From NCBI GenBank assembly GCA_021464525.1, contig JADRCO010001298.1, forward strand, positions 1-20,513: DNA of 20,513 bases, read 5' to 3'. A program made the position numbers and the translations under genes. Below the pieces are notes generated by a model. It ran no database searches. It was not told where the DNA came from and was given only the letters and a program-made list of their open reading frames with translations. Positions 1-8,000 of the stretch are shown here, piece by piece (positions within the stretch are counted from its first letter, which is position 1; each line of letters starts with the position of its first letter). Source of the DNA: Rhizophagus sp. LPA8_4_AMF (Eukaryota; Glomeromycota; Glomeromycetes; Glomerales; Glomeraceae).

Positions 1-699
1 CACATATAAAATGTATACAAAACGTATCATTTCCGTATACAGATTTTTTATAGGGAGTGCATTTATGGGCCAACTTGGCCACCAAGGCCATATAAGCATC
101 ATGAAATGCCAATTTAAAGTTCAGAGAGGTATTGTCTGAGAAATCATGACAAACAAGAAGATGATCTCACATTTTCATAGGCAGGAAACAATTGAAGCAC
201 AACAATGGGGATTGGTAGACCTGCGAATAATGCAAGAATAGAGTCCACATGAGAAATAACTGGTGGTAAAGATTCCATTCGCTGAAAGAGCATCATTAAA
301 ATAAAATCCCGCATTTGTAGATAAGACTTGAAGTACACCACCAGATCGTAATGCAAGCACTATTGAGAAGAATAGAGGACTGTAAGGGTGGAAGGAAATA
401 TTATTTGAAAAAGAAATTGGAGTGTATGTGGCTAGATAACTGGACAGGAGAAGTCAAGTAATCATTAAGAGATGCTAATAATGTTGAATGATGATCTGAA
501 CTAGGTCAGAAAGTCATATAACAGGTCATAAAAGCCAAGACTGATAGCAATAAAGTCCATAAAATATGATGAAGCTACCAGGACCTTTGAAGAGATGAAA
601 GATGCTGGAAAGTCATTAAAAGAGCAGGAAGACGCTTATTAGCTGTAACAATGGTATAGGTCAATCTAGATGGAAGGTAGAAAATAAGCTTTAAGATAT
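1..699 (-). pseudogene. Decayed LINE-like ORF2, 3' portion (RNase H tail and terminal Cys/His cluster)
   Basis: No single frame is intact. Minus-strand fragments in different frames follow one another as expected for the end of a non-LTR retrotransposon ORF2. Between about 640 and 430 there are hydrophobic fragments such as HHILWTLLLS and LNDYLTSP, where RNase H would end. Between about 220 and 60 there is a C-x2-C ... DHLLVC cluster followed by LAFHDAYMALVAKLAHKC, which resembles the C-terminal zinc-binding motif of many LINE ORF2 proteins. The Cys/His cluster contains a TGA. The element continues past the window start. The RNase H part at 1134-1925 joins this segment once the LTR at 700-1133 is removed. 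The family assignment comes from motif recognition and has not been searched. Confidence 0.45.
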
Positions 700-1133
700 T
701 GTTACGCCAGTTCAAGTGTGTTTATAAAAATAAACTTGTACGTTATAATGTAAGCAGAAGGTAATAGTGGTATGATTTTCAATGATAAATTAACAATGTG
801 AAGACAACAACACCTGTACGTCAGATTCTCAGTTGTCAATCACCAAAAGAACTTAATATTGTGTTTTTAAGTTAAGAACTCATACACACTGTCTGCATCG
901 TGGCAGAGCTTTATTTATAATAGTTTTATTACATATTGTGATATAGTTAATAAAATAAACATAATAACTAATAAATATAATAAAAATTACAATAAGATAA
1001 TTATCACAAATAAAATGCATAAAAATAATATGATGATTAGTGTTAACGAAATGTGATCTACATGCGATGTCAGACATATTAAACATTCATGACATTGATG
1101 GGCGTGATCGACATGATCATCAGTCATGTGACA
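700..1133. mobile_element. Solo LTR, copy 1, inserted in the LINE relic
   Basis: A 434-base segment begins TGTTACGCCAGTTC and ends ATGTGACA, the TG...CA ends of a long terminal repeat. It aligns in order with the LTR at 6773-7209: the start (TGTTAATGCCAGTTC there), the ATGTAAGCAGAAGG block with a following TGGTAT, the CTGTACGTC block, and the terminal CRYGTGACA. The lengths are 434 and 437. No internal retrotransposon sequence is attached, so it is a solo LTR. The flanks (ATAT on the left, ATAG on the right) match at three of four bases, so the target-site duplication is eroded. Removing it rejoins the two halves of the LINE relic. Confidence 0.6.
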
Positions 1134-1925
1134 ATAGCCATAAGTTCACCAGCAACAGCAGAAGGCGAATAAAGTGAGCCAAATATCTGTGAAATGGATA
1201 GAGCATAAAAAGAGGAATCAAATTGCATCCAGCCACCTGTGATTAATGGAGAATTATGATCAGGACAGGAAGGAGTAGCACCAACAGATAAAAAGGACAT
1301 GCAACCATTCAATGGAACATAAAGATCAAACAAGGAAGAAGCAATAATATCAGCAGATTCCGAGATGGGTAGAGAACTAGAAGGAGACTATTGTGAATCA
1401 ACCTTTAAACCACTCCAAGAAAACCCAAAAGTAATAGGAAGAGAAACTAAAGAAAAATTAAAAAAATCAAAAAGAACTCGAGAATAATAAAAATAATATA
1501 TCTAAGCTCCTAGATACATAGAAATTTAAAAGAAATAAATTCAGAACACAAAGTCCTTGAAAGTTGGTGTAAAATTAAAACACCAGAATTACAAATATCA
1601 AACTGGCACGCAGTATATATGGCTTGAGAACGAATAGTAAGATGAGCGTCCAAAAACTGATCCACAGAATTCATATGGAGAAAACAGCCAGCAGGACAGG
1701 GAACATATTCAGTAGAAGAAGGAGAACTATCTACAGAAATCCAGTGCGAAGCAGAAAGCGCAAAACCAGTGTTATGTTTATCAACATAAAGTCACAACCA
1801 AGTATCCAACGCGGAAAGTAAGTGTTAGGAAAAATATCATTATCCTGTAAACGTGAAGCGAGAGGTGTAAGGTGACAAGTGAAAGCCAAAGCTAATGAAG
1901 AAGATTGTGCAGAAAGACAATCCAT
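1134..1925 (-). pseudogene. Decayed LINE-like ORF2, reverse transcriptase C-terminus and RNase H region
   Basis: Reading the minus strand from 1925, an open stretch to 1731 runs into a second frame containing SVDSSPSSTEYVPCPAGCF and a His, like the segment after the RT domain in some fungal LINEs. From 1333 to 1134 another open stretch contains ITGGWMQF and then SPSAVAGELMAI. This spacing resembles RNase H, where a G-x-G-W strand is followed by an S-S-x-x-A-E helix carrying the catalytic Glu. Several stops and frame changes show it is dead. The remainder lies at 1-699, beyond the inserted LTR. The polymerase catalytic motif (DD) is not visible, so either it is lost or the 5' part was never copied. 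Confidence 0.45.
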
Positions 1926-2974
1926 GTTTGTGAGAATTATATGTTATCACCTTATGTTTTATCCTATAACTGAATTTTGATGACTAAAAAATAATATAGG
2001 CAGCTCATTTAGCTGCTTTCCATTACGAAGCATGTTCAATACTTGAAAAGATATCGACACAGAGACACAGAAAAACAAGTTCTGTATTACTCATAATCAT
2101 GCAACTCACAATATAAAAATTTTCATTTTTATAATAAACTTAATTCTGACAAGACCTTGATAAGCAGACTAATTTTAAAATATTGATAACGTCGACTCTT
2201 TCACTACCCATTGTCAGATTACGGTGAAATTATGCGGAAAATTAAGAAATTATAGAAATTATAGTGATCTTTTTGGCTGGTTTATTAATAATCTTAAGGT
2301 CATTTTGATATATTACTGACTTTCCAATGACTAAACAAAAAGTTTGTACTTTTTTCAAGTATTGAACAAGTGACATAGAAAACATGGAAAACATATTACA
2401 AATAGTATTAATTATATATTGAAACAGCCACATGTCATGATTATGGTTGACTAAAATATTTTTAAAAAGATTTCATTGATAAGAATAGTTTTATTTCATT
2501 AACAAAGAATTTCATTCATAAAATGTTAAAAATTACCAACATATTTATAATTCAGTACTTGATAGAATTCATATATATGCAACTTTTTACATATCCTTAA
2601 TTATAAACAAGCAAATAAATAAGCTTGAAATGGTGGTCTAAAATATTCTACACTTAGAAATTTTATCACGATACTTTAAAAACAATTACCTTTTATTCCC
2701 AAAATTGGAGCCAATGAAATTTCAGACTTCTTAAATCACCAGATCTTTAAGACCAGAATAAAATAATAACTAATGAATATTGTTATATCATTCTATTAAG
2801 TATTTAATTCTTAATACAAAAAGTTGAACCATTTTTTATTCTGAAATCAAAGTAAAATTGTAGAACGCGAAATTTCATGACATATCCGGTCGAATTCTTT
2901 TTCAAAAAAATTAGTTCTTCAGTTTATAATAAAGTTATATTATCGTGATTAATACCTTGATATATTTATATTAG
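1926..2974. other. Intergenic, no gene seen
   Basis: About 1 kb of AT-rich sequence with stops in all frames. I found no coding relic, RNA gene or long repeat. It may be old, unrecognisable transposon sequence. Confidence 0.5.
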
Positions 2975-3223
2975 TTATTATCAGTTATTCTCATAAGTTC
3001 ATGCAGATTTTACATAATTGTTATTTTGGTCGGTTATCTCATATTACTATGTATTACATAATATAAAATTATTGGATAAGAACGGGAGTTTATTATAAAA
3101 ATTGCATGAACAGTCCCGTCAAACCGATAAATTATTATTGGATGATTTAAACTATATAATAGTCTAATGGCGGCACGCATTAGACTATTATATAGTTTAA
3201 ATCATCCAATAATATATAATTAT
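2975..3223. mobile_element. Hairpin element, copy A (empty site)
   Basis: About 247 bases match 6696-7383 after the solo LTR there is subtracted. Shared blocks are TCATGCAGATTTTACATAAT, the stretch around TTTTGGTCGGTTATCTCATA, the AAATTGCATGAAC-type block with GTCCCGTCAAACCGATAA, and the long hairpin. Homology ends at ATATATAATTAT. The site ACTATG (3046-3051) is intact here and split by the LTR in copy B. There is no obvious terminal inverted repeat or coding sequence, so it is a non-autonomous repeat of unknown class. Confidence 0.65.
3134..3213. repeat. Perfect 36-base inverted repeat (cruciform-forming hairpin)
   Basis: Arm 3134-3169 is the exact reverse complement of 3178-3213, with an 8-base loop GCGGCACG. 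The arms contain GGATGATTTAAAC and TAGTCTAATG. The corresponding hairpin in copy B (7291-7370) has a longer GC stem but several mismatches. Confidence 0.9.
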
Positions 3224-4421
3224 AAATTAATAATTAGTAAACTTATTGTCGTTTTCAAAAATGGTGAGATTGAATGATATTTCCGAATATGAAATTATCG
3301 CGTAAAATCAAATTAAAGCCATACCCTCTTTGAGTTAGTAAAAGCCCGATCTAGAATTCAAATGACATCTTGTAATACTATCATTTTTATTAAAATAGAT
3401 ATATTTATATTACGATTTGGGTAATAAATAAACCATTTAAAAGAATTCTTATTTAGTCAAGACAAAAAATTTAATCATATCAATTTGGGTTAGTTTTGAT
3501 TGCCATATTTGGATTTAAAAAGAAAAAATAATATTACTGTTTATTTAGTTCATTTTCATTACCTACAAACTGAAGAATTTCTATACTATGATATTATTTA
3601 TTGTTTTTTTTTTCTTTCAAGTAAGAAATAGCTTTTTTGAAATAAATTTGAATCATATAGTTGCGTCTCCTTTTAATTAAAATGTCTTGAGGTCATAGGT
3701 AAACTTGCTTGGTATACCATTAAATTTTCAGATGTTCTTCATTCATTTTTTGTGGTGAAAAATATCAATTAGTTAATACATTGTGTAACCAAATATCAAT
3801 TGGTTTTTAAATTTTAGAATATTTTCATAGAACAAATAGAGCAAAATTAGCGAAAAAATAATAATACAAATAAGCAAATTATATGAAATAAAATATATTA
3901 CGACTAGTCTTTTTCAGAATTTGTGTAATTTTGAAAATGCAGTTTTATTTTAATGTTTATCTTTTTTCAGAAATGTGAGTAATCCGATGTCCGATCATTG
4001 CCGAACACAAATATTTTTTTTTTTTTTTCAGCCTATCAAAATTTAATTGATTTCTTTGTTATCCCTAAAGAAGGATTCATTGAAAAATTTAGTGTTTCGT
4101 TACACAATCGAATGCATTGCATTAATCGAATTGGATAATAATAAATTATATTATGATTGTATGTGACAAATACTGTAGATGATCTCGTGAACTTTTTTTT
4201 TTAAGGAAAAAAAAAAAAATTTAGAAAGCATTGTGCAAAAAAAAAATATCATTTATGAGTTAATTATTATATTTGTATTACTTTTATAATATTTGCGTCC
4301 AAAACGGTTTAGGCTTCGTGTAACAAATTTGTTTCATCTATTTTTTTTTTTTATTTAAACGCATTTTTTTTTTTACTTTGGTTTTTATCGTGATTCTCAT
4401 AATCTATTTATCTTTTCAATC
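3224..4421. other. Intergenic region upstream of the secreted-protein gene
   Basis: AT-rich, with several homopolymer T and A runs (about 4013-4029, 4194-4220 and 4341-4375). It presumably holds the promoter and 5' leader of the gene at 4422. A TTTTATAATATTTG stretch near 4283 is a possible but unconvincing TATA element. GTGAGT near 3976 and TTTTTCAG near 4030 look like intron ends but flank no coding exon; a leader intron cannot be excluded. Confidence 0.4.
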
Positions 4422-5324
4422 ATGAGAAATCATATTTTGACGAACCTTTTTTTTGTCCTTATGATATTTATTATCTTTATTAATAATAATTTAAATGTTA
4501 ATGCTGAAACAACTATCAAAGCAATGTTAAAAGCAGATATTAATGATAAAAAATTGATAACTCGACAAACTGGACCCTCGAAATTAAGCTGTTATTATGC
4601 TATTGATAATCTTCATAAATCTACTACTCTTGATGTTGGAGTACCTCAAAATACAATTTTTGCAAAATTTACTATAGAATGTAATGTTAAATCAGTAACA
4701 GTTGCCGTTTCTAAGTATTCATTAGAAAAATTTGATACAAACGCTCAGTGGGTTAGTATGATGGGTGTCTCTATGAAGCCGTTAGGAAGTGTAGGAGTAC
4801 CTAAAACCATAGGATCGTCTATTATTGGTAGTTATTTACTCAGTGCGGACCCTTCTGAATGCCTTAATGCTCCAAATGATGGACTTGGAGTTCTGGCCAA
4901 GGCTGAGATGTGTTTTTCTTTTAACGCTCCACCACAATATACTGTAACGTTTTCACAACCCTGTGCAAAGGCTGCAAATCTTATATCGGATTGTCCTTCT
5001 AATTCTATTGCACCTCCCGGAGGACCTCCTCCACCTCCTGGAGGAATTCCACCACCAACCAATAAACCTCCTGGAAATATTCCAACTCCCAAGTTTCCCA
5101 AGCCTCCTAATTCCCCTGATTCCGACTCTCCATATTGCTATTATAATTTTAGTACTCCCACTAGCACTGCACCTTTTAACACCATAATTACCCCTATACC
5201 TTCTCCTTCTTTAATTTGCAATAATACTAGCATAAATTCTTCCTCTTCTTCCATTTTTTCGCCATTTTTCTTTCCTCTTTTCTTTTCTTGTTGTTTTTCA
5301 TTTACTTTTCTTTTCATGATATGA
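4422..5324 (+). CDS. Secreted proline-rich protein, probably GPI-anchored to the cell surface
   Basis: This 300-residue single-exon gene has the layout of a fungal GPI-anchored wall or membrane protein. Residues 1-28 form a signal peptide with a long hydrophobic core (LFFVLMIFIIFI) and a likely cleavage after VNA. The ectodomain (29-195) has six cysteines (57, 87, 147, 164, 181, 191), which could form disulfides. Residues 198-230 are a Pro/Gly-rich spacer (PPGGPPPPPGG). A Ser/Thr-rich stalk follows, with possible N-glycosylation at N242, N267, N268 and N272. The C-terminus (279-300) is almost wholly hydrophobic and ends at the stop, as in a GPI attachment signal, with a plausible anchor site in the preceding SINSSSSS. 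I recognise no ectodomain family; the cysteine spacing does not fit CFEM. The start is the first ATG, right before the signal peptide. No ORF breaks are seen. Confidence 0.8.
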   Translation: MRNHILTNLFFVLMIFIIFINNNLNVNAETTIKAMLKADINDKKLITRQTGPSKLSCYYAIDNLHKSTTLDVGVPQNTIFAKFTIECNVKSVTVAVSKYSLEKFDTNAQWVSMMGVSMKPLGSVGVPKTIGSSIIGSYLLSADPSECLNAPNDGLGVLAKAEMCFSFNAPPQYTVTFSQPCAKAANLISDCPSNSIAPPGGPPPPPGGIPPPTNKPPGNIPTPKFPKPPNSPDSDSPYCYYNFSTPTSTAPFNTIITPIPSPSLICNNTSINSSSSSIFSPFFFPLFFSCCFSFTFLFMI

Positions 5325-5883
5325 AATTTATTCTCTATATAGATTATATTAAACACGAAATTTGATGACAATTTTTAATTAAAGGAAATGAAATACTTTA
5401 TAATTAAATCATGTAAGACAATTTTTATGTAAATTACTTATTAAATATATTTTTAATTTTCAAGATGGGTTAATACTTAATACCGGTACATAATTTTCAA
5501 ATTTTTAAATTATACGAACCTACATTCATGTCACACCAATCTATTTATAAATAAATTTCTCAATTCCACGATAAAAGTCTGTTTTTTGCAAAGATTGCGT
5601 TTCATTTTATTAAGAGTAATAAATTAAATAGTACGAGATCATTAATACAAAATTACAAAGTAAAAAAGAAAAACTGGCTTCTCTATCACGATAAGAGTAT
5701 TAAGAGTAGGGTTCATCTACTATATAAACAATAAACTGGTATTAAAGGTTTATAGGGCGACGATAATTTATTAAGATCATGAAGCGAAAAATAATGAAAT
5801 TTATAAAAAATTCATTGACCATCAAATGAATTTCCTGATTGCTCTTACTATTTATTAAAAAATTTACAATTTTAGTAATATTA
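5325..5883. other. 3' flank of the secreted-protein gene
   Basis: Holds the probable 3' UTR and an AATAAA signal. The rest is AT-rich with no coding relic that I can support. Confidence 0.4.
5550..5555 (+). terminator. Candidate polyadenylation signal AATAAA
   Basis: AATAAA 226 bases after the stop of the secreted-protein gene. The motif is common by chance at this base composition. Confidence 0.35.
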
Positions 5884-5885
5884 TA

Positions 5886-6179
5886 CAGTCGCCACTGGTT
5901 ATAACGAACCGAATTTTATAATAATTTCACTGGATATAACGAAAAACACTATATACCGTATCCGAACCGAACTTAACCAGCCCTTATATACTAGCCATAA
6001 AATATTTTTATATTTTCTATAACGAACAGTCATGTGACCATATACTAATCCGGGCCAAATTTATAGTGCCGGCCAGGATTATCAGTAATTTTTCTAAAAA
6101 TTTATGTCACCGAAATTATAATTCTGGCCAGCACTACAAATCTCGCCTAAATCATCCAGAAGTTTGGTATAACGAATTC
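5886..6179. mobile_element. pogo/Tigger-like DNA transposon end, partial
   Basis: A TA dinucleotide (5884-5885) is followed by CAGTCGCCACTGGTTATAACGAACC, broken down here as CAGTCGCCACTGG then TTATAACGAACC. This looks like the terminus of a pogo/Tigger-type element, which begins with CAG after a TA target. The motif ATAACGAA recurs near 5901, 5937, 6019 and 6171 in the same orientation, as subterminal transposase-binding repeats would. No transposase and no opposite terminal repeat are visible, so this is a truncated end or a non-autonomous derivative whose right boundary is uncertain. Confidence 0.4.
6064..6136. repeat. Imperfect inverted repeat inside the pogo-like segment
   Basis: 6064-6082 and 6118-6136 are inverted copies, matching at 17 of 19 positions around CCGGCCAG and CTGGCCAG. 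The two differences are transitions, one of them at a CpG. The 6051-6080 arm with its left flank (GGGCCAAATTT) is also found at 12742-12774. Confidence 0.65.
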
Positions 6180-6695
6180 AAAAAAAAATAATCTTTTCTT
6201 AAAAAAATTAATATCATTATAAATCTCTTATTGTCATAATTTTTACTTGTGAATAATTATCTTGATTTGCTTCTTTTCATTTCATTATAAATTACAATAA
6301 TTTAATTATTGCTTTCTAAAGTATTTAATATTTTGCACTTGAATGTTAACATAGAACATCAAAAAAAAGTTAGATAGATGATACTAATAAAAATTTTCAT
6401 TTTATTAAATAATACTTCATGATCTTTGAGATATATGTAACTTGCCAAGTAATTATACTATTAACTTGCAAAGTTTCGCAAGTTTAAATTTTAAAATTTA
6501 AATTACGTTTTTAGAAGGTTTTTATGTTATTTGTGTATTAATGTATATCCTTTTTTCTTATACCGTACTGTACTTATTTATATTATTTATGCGGTATATA
6601 CTAGATAATATCACTACAGCATGACGTATCCCGAATTCACGATACTACTTAACCTACACAGAGTGCAAACAAATGGAAAAATTAAAACCATAATA
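6180..6695. other. Intergenic, no gene seen
   Basis: AT-rich, with stops in all frames. The open stretch beginning at 6621 crosses into the hairpin element and is not a credible gene. Confidence 0.45.
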
Positions 6696-6772
6696 TTTAT
6701 TATCAGTTATCTTCATAAGTTCATGCAGATTTTACATAATTGTTATTTTGGTCGGTTATCTCATACTACTAT

Positions 6773-7209
6773 TGTTAATGCCAGTTCTTTAACGCTTAGA
6801 AATATAAGCAAGTGATTTATTATGTAAGCAGAAGGGTTATATTTAATAATGGTATATGAATAAACGATATAAAGAAATATCCAATCAGACGCGTAGTATA
6901 GCGCTGTACGTCGGCATATACTCTCAACACGAAAATTTACAATTAACACAAGTTGAGATAACCTTTTAACTTCAAATAAAACTTTATTATCTGTTATTAT
7001 CTGTCAGTATCTGAAAAAAATGTTACTATAAAAATTTGACCTATATTTATAACTAAAATTACATGTAATGCATATTCAATAAATCTAATATGTTTAATAT
7101 GTTAGACATGTTAATACGTTAGATATGTTTATTATGTTAAACATATCAGCCTATATCAAATATCCGTAACGTCGATCATTCCGAACTAGCAACTAGGAAT
7201 CACGTGACA
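6773..7209. mobile_element. Solo LTR, copy 2, with target-site duplication
   Basis: A 437-base insertion begins TGTTAATGCCAGTTC and ends TCACGTGACA. It is flanked by direct CTAT (6769-6772 and 7210-7213); the match can be read as five bases, ACTAT, if the final A is counted in the duplication. Copy A of the host element has a single ACTATG at the matching position, so the empty site is known. The sequence is homologous to 700-1133. No gag or pol sequence lies next to it, so recombination between two LTRs probably removed the internal part. Confidence 0.75.
7086..7146. repeat. Short degenerate tandem repeat within the LTR
   Basis: About six imperfect 9-11-base units of the type ATATGTTTA / ATGTTAGAC lie in a row. 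The matching part of the first LTR (about 1010-1060) does not show them clearly, so this is probably a local expansion. Confidence 0.45.
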
Positions 7210-7290
7210 CTATGTATTAGCATAATAATAAAATTATTGGATAATAAAGTTTATTATAAAAATTGCATGAACGGTCCCGTCAAACCGATA

Positions 7291-7370
7291 ATGGATGATT
7301 TAAACCAAATAATAGTCTAATGCGGCACTACGTGCCGCTATTAGACTTTTATATAATTTAATCATTCAAT
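7291..7370. repeat. Imperfect long inverted repeat of copy B
   Basis: The arms run outward from a GC stem, GCGGCAC (7322-7328) and GTGCCGC (7332-7338), through TAGTCTAAT / TATTAGAC to GGATGATTTAA / TTAATCATTC, with several mismatches and a one-base bulge. It is equivalent to the perfect hairpin at 3134-3213. Confidence 0.75.
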
Positions 7371-7499
7371 AATATATAATTATCAGCTGATCAAATACAT
7401 TTAGATCAATGTTGGTAAATAAAATTTTTTAAAATTTTAGTTAATGGTCTAATTCCAAATACTTTGTTGATAATTATAATATATATACATATTTTTTTG

Positions 7500-7621
7500 G
7501 GGTACAGGACATTTCGTCAAAAGCCATTTCGCAGAAAAATAGGGCCAACATTATGCAGCATTATGAATAACTCAGGCCAGAGATTATTTTTCGGTCAAAT
7601 GACTTCCAGCGAAATGTCACC
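7500..7621. mobile_element. MITE-like element with GACATTTCG terminal repeats
   Basis: Inverted ends GGTACAGGACATTTCG (left) and CGAAATGTCACC (right) extend inward for about 40 bases with gaps (left AAGCCATTTCGCAGAAAAATA, broken as AAGCCATTTCG plus CAGAAAAATA). The 122-base element is bordered by TTTTTTTG at 7492-7499 and 7622-7629, an 8-base duplication as expected for Mutator-like elements, though low complexity weakens this. It has no coding content; the open frame at 7464-7664 simply runs through it. Confidence 0.5.
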
Positions 7622-7814
7622 TTTTTTTGTAAGCGATAAAATTGGAAAAATAAACATATCGTGATAGTGTGCAAATTGAGTTCAATAATATATAATTTTT
7701 TTGCGCAACTTAAAATTAGTCATTGAAATAAATTGTTATTTATTTTTTTTTTTAATAATAAACTTGATAATGATTTAATGTGCATTTTATTGTATTATTC
7801 ACTACAAAAGATAG

Positions 7815-7997
7815 CCCTATAAAAAATTTTATCGTTATTTCTGTAAAACTCCGTAAAAATGAGCCTTTCACGGATCTATTCACGGAAAATGTAAATAATT
7901 CAATAAATTCCGTGATATAAGGTTATTAATTCCGGAAATATGAGCCTTTTACGGAAAAAGATGGAATATAAAAAACGGATCGACTTTTTTTACAGGG
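7815..7997. mobile_element. MITE-like element with CCCTRTAAAAAA terminal repeats
   Basis: The 183-base segment begins CCCTATAAAAAA and ends TTTTTTTACAGGG, which are inverted copies. It is flanked by TAG on both sides (7812-7814 and 7998-8000), a possible 3-base target duplication. Inside, ATGAGCCTTTCACGGA (from 7859) recurs as ATGAGCCTTTTACGGA (from 7940), amid many CCGTAAAA and TTCACGGA motifs. There is no coding capacity. Confidence 0.5.
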
Positions 7998-8000
7998 TAG

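Larger units (their letters stand above)
6696..7383. mobile_element. Hairpin element, copy B, interrupted by a solo LTR
   Basis: Left part 6696-6772 matches the start of copy A and right part 7210-7383 matches its end. Subtracting the LTR and one target-site copy leaves about 245 bases, against about 247 in copy A. Copy B has diverged more in its hairpin arms. Confidence 0.65.

Noticed and set aside
3976..4031. GTGAGT...TTTTTTCAG intron-like segment
   Set aside because: No coding sequence on either side; the acceptor is part of a long T run.
4832..5371. Open frames on the minus strand and in another plus frame over the secreted-protein gene
   Set aside because: Shadows of the proline- and serine-rich coding sequence, explained by its base composition.
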